A DNA stretch of 64,000 nt from Corylus avellana (lineage: Eukaryota; Streptophyta; Magnoliopsida; Fagales; Betulaceae): assembly GCF_901000735.1 (NCBI RefSeq), contig NC_081545.1, positions 14,124,919-14,188,918 on the forward strand. Reading direction: 5' to 3'. Made by a program: the position numbers and the translations under genes. This document shows, in pieces, positions 21,339-31,660 of the stretch. Position 1 is the first letter of the stretch. Every line of letters starts with the position of its first letter. The notes under the pieces are model-generated. The model did no database searches and was not told where the DNA came from. It saw nothing but the letters and a program-made list of their open reading frames with translations.

Positions 21339-22639
21339 TGATAAGTGCTAAAATATTCATATTTTCATCCCTTAACTTGCATGTTTTAATGCTTTGGTTT
21401 TGGTTCATTAGGTCATTTTAATTCCTTTTTGTGTTTTTCATACTTTTGTAGGTTTTTGGAAGAAAATGAAGTAAATTTAGATGATTTGGGCTCAAAAGAG
21501 AGAAGAAGGAAATTGAGAGCTCTCTGACACTGCGATCGATCACAGGGTACCTATGATTGAGCGCAGTACCTGAGAAGACAAAGCACAATTCAGGCCAGGA
21601 GCGATCGAGCGCATGCTAGAAGAGGATCGATCGCAGACCTGCGATCGAGTGCACACGGGTTGCGATCGATCGCACCCGTGCGCGGGAGACATATCAAGTG
21701 GCGGCCAGATTGTCATTCTTTCCGTATTAGGGTTTTCCAACTCCTAATTGTAATAGGTTTTCAAAACCCTACGAAATCCCTAGGTTTACTAGTTTGTCAA
21801 GGACTTCTAAAGCCTATAAATAAACCCTTAAGCCTCTAGAATAGATATGCTTTGTAAGGAGAAGAAGAGGAGCTCTTCAAGTTCAAGTCTCGGGTTTATT
21901 CTTTTCCTTTCTTTTCTTTTCTTTATGAAGATGTTTAACATCAATTTTTTGTGTAGCTAATTTAATTAGTAGGACTAGATTGAAGCCCTAGTTATGTTTA
22001 GTTAATATTTCAATATTGACACCCTTGTGATGATCTTGTTGTGCTATTTAACTTGATTAATGCCTACTTACATGAATTCCTCATATGTGTATGCCTGATC
22101 AACATATGCATGTGGTATGGACTAGTTAGTTAAATAAATTTGGATGGCCGAGTCCTGGTTTAACATAAGTAACAAAAGAATCCACATCGCAATTCTTGAG
22201 TTAATCAACATGGGGAACCAGGAGTATATGCCATGCCCTAGGCGTCATGTGTTTGTCAATTTCCATAGAACATATGCTTTCCTAAGGAACAATTTAGTAT
22301 ACCCCATGCTAAATCCCTTAGAAAAGAAAAGAGTTAGAGTATACGCCATGCCCTTAGGTTGGCAAACATTAGATATGCATAACATGACCAAAGCATTGGC
22401 ATATTGTTATATTAGCTAAATATAATTAGTGGTGGATATCAAAGCCCTACCTTTTATTATCATCACTGAGACAATCAATCTTTGTTTTACTTAAGGAATT
22501 TATTTTTAAACAAAAATTTATCAATCCTCGTGGGAATGATCCTGTACTTGCACTATATACTACTATGTTGACCTTGTGCACTTGCAGGTAAAACGTACCA
22601 TTATTTACCTATTAATTTAGGTAGATATTTTGCACATCA
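21339..22639 (+). repeat. 5' LTR, family A element
   Basis: 1301 bp, tgataagtgctaaaatattc to gtagatattttgcacatca. Compared with the 3' LTR it lacks about 49 bp, apparently lost between direct repeats tacgccatgccc (one copy left at 22342). Five GATCGA-type motifs lie at 21530-21680. Confidence 0.92.
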
Positions 22640-22645
22640 AGTTTT

Positions 22646-22663
22646 TGGCGCCGTTGCCAGGGA
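22646..22663 (+). other. Primer-binding site for tRNA-Asp
   Basis: tggcgccgttgccaggga matches the complement of the plant tRNA-Asp 3' end at 17 of 18 positions and lies 6 bp after the LTR. Confidence 0.9.
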
Positions 22664-22985
22664 TTGTTTGATTTTGTTTGGACTTATTTTCCTTAGTTTA
22701 TTTTTGTTTTAAATTTTTCTGTTTTTATAGTCTTTTTCGTAGTTTCTGTGCCTCTGGAGGTGCGATCGATCGCCCAACTAGGGCGATCGAGCGCACCAGT
22801 ACGATCTGGTGCACCTCACGGTGCGATTGATCGCACATCTAGAGAGCAGCACAGTTACTGCACTAATTATAGATCTGATTTTTTTCTTTTGTTTCATCCA
22901 GGGTCATTCGAGTCTGCATATTAGTAAGTTTTTATTTCCTTTTTAATTTTAACTTCTTGTTGTTATTTTATTTTTAATTTCACAT

Positions 22986-24240
22986 ATGTGGGGAGGCATT
23001 CCGACACCCCATGGACCAGGTTTTTTATGCCACGACCCTTATCATCATGTTAGAGAATGTTCTTCAATAAGACAAATTTCTAACAAAATTAATGGGCGTA
23101 AGATCACATCGTTCTCTAGACTGGGGAACGACAACTATCTTGATTCCTGCAACCCAACCTGGAGCCAACAGGCAAATTTCCCATGGCAAATTCAAGCTCT
23201 TAGAAATCATTCATATTCCTCTCAATCGAATCCACCACTACAAGATCAGCTGGTTGCCATTCAAAGGACATTAAATATGCTTGTGAACTCCATGACTACC
23301 CGGAACATATCTCCCATTCAGCCAGCCACTCAACTTCAAGTATGTGCCATATGTTCTCAATTAAATCACACTACTGAGACCTGCCCTTTATACTCATCCG
23401 CAGATCAGGAGCAAGCCAATTATGTGAGATAGCACACTTATCCTCCCAAGAACAATCCTTACTCCAACACTTATAATTCAGGGTGGCACAACAATCTCAA
23501 TTCTTCATGGAGTGAAAGTAGGAACATTCAGAACCCTCAAGGACAGCAAAGCAATTTCCAACAAGCAGTCCAACCAGCTGAAAAGTCAGAGAAGGATGAC
23601 CTGAAGGATCTTGTACGACAATTGGTGACCTCACAACAGCAATTTGTGATTGCGCAAGAACAAATCAATACAAGGTGTGATCAAGCCATTCAAAGACTGG
23701 TAGTACAAATGGAACAATTTGCCAAGGAGCTGAGTACATTCTGCATCAATAGGCCTTACCAATACCAAGAAGAAGAATGTCAACGGCAGTTGATGGAACA
23801 CCCCAATGAACAATACATGGAGGAAGAGTGCACTTACTATCATGAGCAAGCTGTCACATTGAGGAGTGAAGAGGTGACTGAAAATCAAGTGGAAGAGGGG
23901 AAGGAGGAGAAAACCGAAATTCCACAGGAGCCACATCAGGAAAAAGAAGAAAGCAATAAGATTTTTTCACCATTAGCTCTTATTCCTAAAACACCAAGAG
24001 GCTAATAGAGAAGTCTGTTAGAGCTACCACATGAGCAAATTGAGGACATCAAGATAGAGAAGCTTCCTGAGTTTTCTTTTTACTATATTCCAGTTCATGA
24101 TTCCCCACCGGATGAGCAACTGTTTGAGAAAACTCAGAGTGGTCTTCCTCAATCTAGAAACACTTGGAATCATTTTGCAGCAGAAAAGATTCATTCCCTT
24201 TGGTGCAAGAGAAGAAAAGATTGGTGCTTCAAGTTTAAAG
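22986..24240 (+). pseudogene. Athila-like gag remnant
   Basis: The plus strand reads CHDPYHHVREC (a zinc knuckle whose first Cys is lost), PTWSQQANFPWQIQALRNHS, then CAICSQLNHTTETC, an intact CX2CX4HX4C knuckle. A TAG after NYVR (23430) breaks the frame. It resumes with NNPYSNTYNSGWHNNLNSSW, the conserved NNPYSNTYNPGW block of Athila/Tat gag, a long helical stretch (23610-23760) and QAVTLRSEE, equivalent to the family's AVTLRSGKE near the end of gag. A final stretch to about 24240 includes KRRKDWCFKFK. The protein would coat element RNA, but here it is broken and no pol follows. Confidence 0.8.
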
Positions 24241-24242
24241 TA

Positions 24243-24302
24243 CCACCGTCTGGCTGAAGACGTTAAACTTAGCGCTCATGGGAAGTACCCCATACCATAT
24301 CC
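24243..24302 (+). repeat. Post-pol conserved motif, copy 1 (copy 2 at 25142-25201)
   Basis: gtctggctgaagacgttaaa followed by cttagcgctcatgggaag is repeated at 25142 as gtctggctgaagacgtaaaa / cttagcactcatgggagg. Similar gacgttaaac...gggaggcaaccc strings occur after pol in Athila-type elements. Two copies about 900 bp apart suggest an internal duplication. Confidence 0.75.
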
Positions 24303-24427
24303 TTTTTATTTTGTTGTTTGTTTTATTTTATTTTGTTTTATTTATTTTGTTTTTGCTTTCCTTTGTGTTTTATTTTACTTGAGTGTTTTAGTGTTTGAAG
24401 TCTTTTGTCATGTTTTTACATTCTGTT

Positions 24428-24602
24428 ACTGCGATCGATCACAACTTACGTGCGATCGAGCGCAGGTCTCCACTTGTGGTTTCATTGCATTCTATTAGTG
24501 CGATCGAACGCACCTTAGGCTAGATCGAGCGCACATTACCCACACACGCACACCTCTGGCCGAATGCGATCGAGCGCACCAGGTGTGCGATCGAGCGCAC
24601 TC
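24428..24602. repeat. GCGATCGAGCGCA motif cluster in the internal region
   Basis: Six or seven copies of gcgatcgatcac, gcgatcgagcgca, gcgatcgaacgca and tagatcgagcgca lie within 175 bp, in an otherwise AT-rich context. The same motifs occur in the LTRs (21530-21680, 26757-26905) and leader (22760-22830). Confidence 0.8.
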
Positions 24603-25038
24603 GGACAGCAGGGCACGTGACCTATTTTAACTCACTTTTCCCCTTGCCCCACAACTCTTTCTCCCAACGCCGTACAAGTTCTCCCCACACCCACCTCCGA
24701 CACACTCTTACTCCTCCCATTTTTCTCCTATTTTTCACCAATTCCACCACAGAACCACCACACAGGTCACCTCTCCAGCCACCATACCACCACTTTTCCA
24801 CCACATTACCCACAACCCCTTCACCATTCCCATTAACACCCCATCTCCAAACACTCACCCAACCTCCAATTCTCTCTTATTTTCTTGCAACTATGGGTGT
24901 TCATCCATCCACATTGCCTCTATGTTGGGTATTTCTTGTCTTTGCAGGGGGTTTTGGGCATCTTTTGCTGTATTTTGCTACTGTGATCATCAGAATTGCG
25001 CACCACCTGTTCGACAAAAGTCCCCACTCAAGCTCAAA

Positions 25039-25152
25039 ATGCCTAGAACCCATGCTTCATCCTCCCGGGGGTCCGAGGCCCAAGCTATTTCTCCCCCACC
25101 CACTTTTGAAGAGCGGGAGCTACTGTTTGAGATGGGACCATTGTCTGGCTGA
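25039..25152 (+). pseudogene. Short fragment MPRTHASSSRGSEA..., role unknown
   Basis: A 38-codon frame begins MPRTHASSSRGSEAQAISPP and ends just as the second post-pol motif starts. Serine/proline-rich starts of this sort are common at the beginning of Athila-type ORFs, so it may be a displaced N-terminus. It could equally be chance. Confidence 0.3.
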
Positions 25153-26547
25153 AGACGTAAAACTTAGCACTCATGGGAGGCACCCCATAGTTTATCCTTT
25201 TCTTTTGTTTAATGAGTTTTCAGTTCAATGTTGTTCCTGTTTACTTGTTTGTGTGTTTTCTTATTTTGCAAGGACAAGTGTGCTTCACTTCAAGTTTGGG
25301 GGTGTGCTTTGAGCCATGCTTTCCAAAACTATGTCGTCCTTATCCTGGGTACATTCTTTCCTTAATTTAGACACATTGGGGACAATGTGTCATTTAAGTT
25401 TGGGGGTATGGGCACACATGTTCACACACACTTTGTCCCAATTTCAAGTTAATTGTTTTGTTTGTTTGTTCGTTTATTTGGAAAGAAAGAAAAAGTTTAT
25501 GCATGTTCATGTTTGCTCTAAAATTTTAAGTTGATCTAGAAAGAATTATGGCTTGAATTCATCAATGAGCTTAAAATTTTGAACACATGATCTGATGTGT
25601 GAATCTGTTAGTTTGATTACTTGTTGAGGATAGTTGAAAAATCACATGTTTGATCTGATCACACAAGCACATTAGCACATACTCTGTGAGGTATGACATG
25701 AGATCTGATATGTGTGTTTTTGCATCTTGGATGAAATTGGATGACTTATTAGATATATAATAGTGAAAAAAAAAGTATGAAATAAATGATCATTGATGGC
25801 TTTTCACTGAGTAACTGGACCTCTTGCCTCAAAGCATTGAGTGTTCACGTCAAAAGGTGAAAATTGTTGAATTGATCAATGTCATGGTTAGTTGGTTTTG
25901 TAGCCTTTTTGATTCGAGTTAGTAGGTCCTTAGGGGTGTCTCTACACCTAATGCCCTAAAACCACCTGGTTTGGGAGCCATTGACTTAACATTAGCTACA
26001 AGGGTCAATTAGAAATCTTAAGGGAACCAACATTGCACAACCTGACCAAAAAAAAAAAAAAAAAAGGGAGAGAAAAAGAAATATGCGATTGTGTCATTCT
26101 AATAGGAATTTCAGTGAATTCTGAGATAAGGAGACATTACATATTGGAAAGATTTGGAAGCCTCATAATTTTGTACTAATTCACTGTACACAAATTTCAA
26201 ACTTGTGATGATTTAGCATATCCTTTGTAAGTAATCGAATTTTGAGATTCCAATTCATTGTGAAGATGGAGTTCATCTTTTTAAGCTTGCTTATGAATGA
26301 AAATCATAATCTTGAAGTGATGCTTTAATTTTTAAAATAACATGAACTGAGCGTGATGTTTATGGGTAATATTTCTGGAAAACCCTCACGAGACTTCACT
26401 CGTCCACTAGGGAATTCCTAGGGGTTTAAAAGGCTTGTTGCATACGCTAAATGCAATCGTACATCCCACGAAAGATGGATTTATCTTTTGTTTTTGGTTT
26501 TTCCATTTTTGTTTTTAGTTTTGTATTGCTAAGGGACTAGCAATATA

Positions 26548-26561
26548 TAAGTTTGGGGGTG
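26548..26561 (+). other. Polypurine tract, family A element
   Basis: taagtttgggggtg directly precedes the 3' LTR. The same aagtttgggggt string occurs twice earlier (25291-25304 and 25395-25408), possibly as extra internal tracts. Confidence 0.85.
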
Positions 26562-27916
26562 TGATAAGTGCTAACATATTAATATTTTCAGCCCTTAACT
26601 TGCATGTTTTAATCCTTCGGTTTTGGTTAATTAGGTCATTTTAATTAATTTTTGTGTTTTTCATACTTTTGTAGGCTTTTGGAAGAAAATGAAGTAAATC
26701 TAAATGATTTGGGCTCAAAAGAGAGAAGATGGAAAATTGGGAGCTCTCTGACACTGCGATCGATCACAAGGTACCTGCGATTGAGCGCAGTACTCGAGAA
26801 GACAAAGCACAATTCAGGCCAGGAGCGATCGAGCGCATGCCAGAAGAGGATCGATCGCAGACCTGCGATCAAGCGCAGTTGGGTTACGATCGATAGCACC
26901 TGTGCGCAGGAGACATATCAAGTGGCGGCCAGATTGTCATTCTTTCCATATTAGGGTTTTCCAACTCCTAATTGTAATAGATTTTGAAACCCTACGAAAT
27001 TCTTAGGTTTACTACTTTGTCAAGGACTTCTAAAACCTATAAATAGACCCTTAAGCCTCTAGGATATATATGCTTTGTAAGGAAAAGAAGAGGAGCTCTT
27101 CAAGTTCAAGTCTCGGGTTTATTCTTTTCCTTTCTTTTCTTTTCTTTATGAAGATGTTAAACATCAATTTTATGTGTAGCTAATTTAATTAGTAGGGCTA
27201 GATTGAAGCCCTAGTTATGTTTAGTTAATATTTCAATATTGGCGCCCTTGTGATAATCTTGTTGTGCTATTTAACTTGATTATTGCCTACTTACATGAAT
27301 TCTTCATATGTGTGTGCCTGATCAACATATGCATGTGGTATGAACTAGTTAGTTAAATCAATTTGGATGGCCGAGTCCTGGGTTTAACATAAGTAACAAA
27401 AGAATCCACACCGCGATTCTTGGGTTAATCAACATGGGGAACTGGGAGTATATGCCATGCCCTAGGCCTCATGTGTTTGTCGATTTCCATAGAACATATG
27501 CTTTCCTAAGGAACAACTTAGTATACACCATGCTAAATCCCTTAGAAAAGAAAAGAGTTTGAGTATACGCCATGCCCAACTCGCTGCTTAGGGAAATCTA
27601 TAGCTTAAGGAGTTTACGCCATGCCCTTAATTTGACAAACATTAGATATGCATAACATGATCAAAGCATTGGCATATTGTTATATTAGCTAAACATAATT
27701 ACTGGTGGATATCAAAGCCCCACCTTTTATTATCATCACTTAGACAATCAATCTTTGTTTTACTTAAGGAATATATTTTTAGACAAAAATTCAGCAATAC
27801 TCGTGGGAATGATCTTGTACTTGCACCATATATATATTACTATGTTGACCTTGAGCACTTGCAGGTAAAACGTACAATTATTTACCTATTAATTTAGGTA
27901 GATATTTTGCACATCA
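26562..27916 (+). repeat. 3' LTR, family A element
   Basis: 1355 bp, from tgataagtgctaacatatta to gtagatattttgcacatca. It is nearly identical to the 5' LTR apart from about 49 extra bp between two tacgccatgccc repeats (27566 and 27615) and scattered substitutions. Confidence 0.92.
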
Positions 27917-29076
27917 GGACATGATATATAGATCACATCAACGAGGTTTATAACTTATTTCTGCTCATTTGATTTAATATTCTTAAGGAGTGAACCAAAT
28001 CAAAAAAATAGACAGGCCAATGGGAATAGAAAACAGAAGATTTGGTTGATTCATTAATTCAAAATGTTAAATGTTAGATAAAAAAAAATAAGAAACTCTG
28101 GGTTTCTATCTTTTTTGCCTCAATTTCTTAATAGAATCTTGATTTGAGAAGAGTTGTGATTTTATTGTTGTTTGCTATTGCAAACTCATTATGCCACCTT
28201 GCATAAGTTGGTATCTTTATTAAATTTTCATATTTCATTTTTGGCTTGCTGTGCTGTAGTTGCTAGTTAGGTTGTAAAGATGGTTTCTTTTTTTATTTTA
28301 TTTTATTTTATTTATTTATTTTTTATTTCGTTTATTTGAGAATGTAGTTGTTCAGTTTCTTTGTGCATATATAGGTTGATGTAGAGAATTAAATCTTAGA
28401 AGATTGAGATTTGGTGTCTATATAGTTTTGTCTGTTCTGTGCTGGTTGTTGGTTGTAGCGAGTTCTAGCATATTGTTGTATTCTTTGTGTTGTTAATACA
28501 AGATTCATCCAAAAAAAAAAAAGGCTTGAGAATCCATAGATTTTTTTTTTTTTTTTAATTAAATATGAAAAATGGGTTACAAGAGAAGATATTTCTCATT
28601 CTTGGTCCGGATGCATGGAAGAAATAATGGAAGATCCGTTGGGAGAATCCATAGATTTGAACATGATCATTAATATTGCTCATATTTTTGTAGTTTTGAC
28701 AACATATGCACTTCCTAATCTTATTGCTCCATGCTCTTGTTTCTCGATCAATGTCTCTCTCCCAGCAAGCACTACATTCTCATGGTAAATGGATTGCATC
28801 CGTCATGTGAATTCAACATCAAAGGCTTGATAATATTAAATGTTCTTTTTGACGTCCGAATCTTTGATACCGTGTCCCTTCGATACCTCGTAGGGAAAAA
28901 GTGTTAAGGGGCAACTTGATTCAGCTCTTCAACATTACAAGTCATAAACCATGGTACGTAAACAACGACAAAGAACAAACTGATCATGACTAGACTCACA
29001 CTAAAATATGACAGGACTCGCAAATAGATGCACAAAAAAAGTGCCCAAAATTTGATTCCACTACGACCAAAGACAA
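27917..29076. other. Intergenic stretch upstream of the CLE gene
   Basis: AT-rich with no gene recognised. An A-run at 28512-28523 preceded by ttgttaatacaagattcatc could be the tail of an old retroposed transcript. A T-run lies at 28540-28557. The last several hundred bases should contain the CLE promoter. Confidence 0.45.
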
Positions 29077-29083
29077 TATATAA
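29077..29083 (+). promoter_or_regulatory. TATA box of the CLE gene
   Basis: tatataa lies 56 bp before the chosen ATG, a normal plant spacing for a short 5' leader. Nothing else in the 150 bp upstream fits better. Confidence 0.6.
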
Positions 29084-29138
29084 GCAAGAGCCTCTATGTT
29101 GTGATCATTACTATGAGTTTTGAGAGCTCGTGAGAAGC

Positions 29139-29399
29139 ATGGGCAACTTGAATTTTTTTGTTTTCCTCATCATGGTCACGGTTATATTTGCTGTGTCGTC
29201 AGAGTCTCGGCCTCTAGATTATCCCTTTCTAGAGAAGAAGAACCTGATGACCAGGGCTCTACGAGAGTTATTTGAAAAATCAAAAAGGCTCAAGGTAGGG
29301 TTTAAGGATGAAGTTGACGTGGTTAGCCGTCCTTATGACTCCAAGCGACAAAGTCCTGGAGGGCCTGACCCTTGCCACCACTCTAAGAATCTATGTTAA
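29139..29399 (+). CDS. CLE: CLE (CLAVATA3/ESR-related) secreted peptide precursor
   Basis: An 86-residue intronless frame from ATG 29139 to TAA 29397-29399. Residues 1-21 (MGNLNFFVFLIMVTVIFAVS) form a signal peptide. Residues 22-69 are a charged variable region rich in Lys, Arg and Glu. Residues 70-81 are RQSPGGPDPCHH, a CLE dodecapeptide (pattern R-x-S/V-P-x-G-P-D-P-x-H-H/N) closest to the CLE1-7 group. CLE peptides are cut out, hydroxylated on Pro4 and Pro7, and bind leucine-rich-repeat receptor kinases to control meristem, root or vascular cell fate. Two oddities: Cys at position 10, where Arg, Gln or Leu is usual, and a 5-residue tail SKNLC. The start was chosen because an upstream in-frame GTG (29130) is not a plant start. 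It could be a decaying copy, but the frame is intact. Confidence 0.87.
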   Translation: MGNLNFFVFLIMVTVIFAVSSESRPLDYPFLEKKNLMTRALRELFEKSKRLKVGFKDEVDVVSRPYDSKRQSPGGPDPCHHSKNLC

Positions 29400-29820
29400 C
29401 CAGTTAACTACTCTGGCGGAGGCCCTTATTCTTGCTTTAGCAATTTGAGGGTTGTAGGACTAGTTTTTGGAATAAGGATTCACCAGGCGAATTGCTAGTA
29501 ATTAAGACAGGTAATGTGAAAAATCTTATATGATGAGACGTAGCTATTTGTCTAAATAAATTTTAGATTGTCTGACCACCTATGCAAACAAGAAGGTTTC
29601 ATATGAAGTTTCTCACATTATGTGTTTGAATTGCTATGGATCCCAATCCTAGTTTGTGACATTGATAGTAATCGTTTTGTTTTGTTTTGTTTTTTTTTTT
29701 TTTTTTTTCAATTCCCATGTCCAACTCTCAAAGACAATCCCTTTCATGTGATTATGGATGTATTTTGCGGACTTTCTTTGCCTACATTTTTCCATTGATC
29801 AGGTATATATTGAGCTTGAA
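29400..29820. other. CLE 3' flank, no further gene
   Basis: It holds the 3' untranslated region and spacer, with a T-run at 29690-29709. The repeated host segment that flanks the triplicated LTRs begins at about 29801. Confidence 0.5.
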
Positions 29821-29881
29821 AACTTGATCCGGTTATGAGTACGACTGGGTGTTCCATAACAACCAAGCAACGAGAAGAAGA

Positions 29882-30267
29882 TGTCTGAAATAATTTTTAG
29901 ATGGTGCACAAATTTTCATTGATATAAAATAATTACAATCTGAATATTAACAATAAAATAAGTAAAACACAAGAGATGAAAAATAGAGTACTATGGAAAG
30001 ATCTCACAATGCTATAGAATCACGCAAAAACATTGTCCTTAAAAGTTGATTCGTGCCTCCCGGAGTGAATAACTCGGTGCGATCGAATTTTTTGACACGC
30101 AACCTCCCAAGATTAGATTATAGCGTCTACCTTTGTTAAGCACGCACTTCCAATAACGAAGAGTAACAGAACAAGCCTTTGATCTTCTTGATGAAAAACA
30201 AAATAAAAAAAATACAAGAAATAAATCGAAGACAATATAGGTGGAAAAATCCACTAATTCTACGTGG

Positions 30268-30301
<34 letters not shown>

Positions 30302-30642
30302 AAGTAAACAAATAATTAAAAATATATAAGAAGATATTTTCTTATAGAAGTCAGTTGCTAACTCTTTCAAAGCTCACAATTAAGTTAACGTTTTTCTTTT
30401 CTTTCTAAAACTTATGATCATGAAATAAAGAGAAAAAAACAGTCATGAGAATAATATCATGTTAAAGTCTATAATCAATTGACCATGCGTTAAAGACTAG
30501 TCTTTAACCTATGAAATGACCAACAGTAAAATTATAACTTAATGACCAAATGGTCATAAATAGTAAAGATGATGAAATCTCATAAAAATATTTTAATGCC
30601 AACCAGTTAAATATTTGGAATAATTGAAAAATATGTTAAAAC
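29882..30642 (-). repeat. Copia LTR, tandem copy 1 (truncated at its right end)
   Basis: It starts tgtctgaaataatttttaga after the TSD-like GAAGA (29877-29881) and breaks off at gttaaaac, about 40 bp short of a full LTR. It is essentially identical to copy 2 except for the TA repeat near 30266-30298 and a GAA triplet before it. A 90-codon minus-strand frame is repeated in each copy and is not a gene. Confidence 0.88.
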
Positions 30643-30769
30643 TTGATCCGGTATATATTGAGGTATATATTTGGAATATATACCATTGATCAGGTATATA
30701 TTGAGCTTGAAAACTTGATCCGGTTATGAGTACGACTGGGTGTTCCATAACAACCAAGCAACGAGAAGA

Positions 30770-31155
30770 TGTCTGAAATAATTTTTAGATGGTGCACAAA
30801 TTTTCATTGATATAAAATAATTACAATCTGAATATTAACAATAAAATAAGTAAAACACAAGAGATGAAAAATAGAGTACTATGGAAAGATCTCACAATGC
30901 TATAGAATCACGCAAAAACATTGTCCTTAAAAGTTGATTCGTGCCTCCCGGAGTGAATAACTCGGTGCGATCGAATTTTTTGACACGCAACCTCCCAAGA
31001 TTAGATTATAGCGTCTACCTTTGTTAAGCACGCACTTCCAATAACGAAGAGTAACAGAACAAGCCTTTGATCTTCTTGATGAAAAACAAAATAAAAAAAA
31101 TACAAGAAATAAATCGAAGACAATATAGGTGGAAAAATCCACTAATTCTACGTGG

Positions 31156-31189
<34 letters not shown>

Positions 31190-31530
31190 AAGTAAACAAA
31201 TAATTAAAAATATATAAGAAGATATTTTCTTATAGAAGTCAGTTGCTAACTCTTTCAAAGCTCACAATTAAGTTAACGTTTTTCTTTTCTTTCTAAAACT
31301 TATGATCATGAAATAAAGAGAAAAAAACAGTCATGAGAATAATATCATGTTAAAGTCTATAATCAATTGACCATGCGTTAAAGACTAGTCTTTAACCTAT
31401 GAAATGACCAACAGTAAAATTATAACTTAATGACCAAATGGTCATAAATAGTAAAGATGATGAAATCTCATAAAAATATTTTAATGCCAACCAGTTAAAT
31501 ATTTGGAATAATTGAAAAATATGTTAAAAC
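30770..31530 (-). repeat. Copia LTR, tandem copy 2 (truncated at its right end)
   Basis: The same 760-bp LTR portion, again preceded by GAAGA (30765-30769) and the flanking host segment ggttatgagtacgactggg. The repeat unit is about 889 bp (unit starts 29821, 30712, 31600). Confidence 0.88.
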
Positions 31531-31660
31531 TTGATCCGGTATATATTGAGGTATATATTTGGAATATATACCATTGATCAGGTATATATTGAGCTTGAAA
31601 ACTTGATCCGGTTATGAGTACGACTGGGTGTTCCATAACAACCAAGCAACGAGAAGAAGA

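Larger units (their letters stand above)
21339..27916 (+). mobile_element. Structurally complete non-autonomous LTR retrotransposon, family A
   Basis: It has a 5' LTR (21339-22639), tRNA-Asp primer-binding site (22646-22663), gag remnant, post-pol motif in two copies, polypurine tract (26548-26561) and 3' LTR (26562-27916). The flanks AGACA (21334-21338) and GGACA (27917-27921) are a 5-bp TSD with one change. No protease, RT, RNase H or integrase is encoded, so mobility would have needed proteins from a related Athila-type element. Three solo LTRs (2673, 7152, 19688) and one fragment (50665) belong to the same family. Confidence 0.92.

Noticed and set aside
20918..21351. Open frames of 81-143 codons across the CA/TA microsatellite
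   Set aside because: They encode His-Thr and Ile-Tyr repeats from simple sequence and cross several element boundaries.
24617..25312. 231-codon Pro/Thr/His-rich plus-strand frame
   Set aside because: Low-complexity CCAC-rich sequence inside a non-autonomous retrotransposon. It reads through the post-pol motif and shows no domain.
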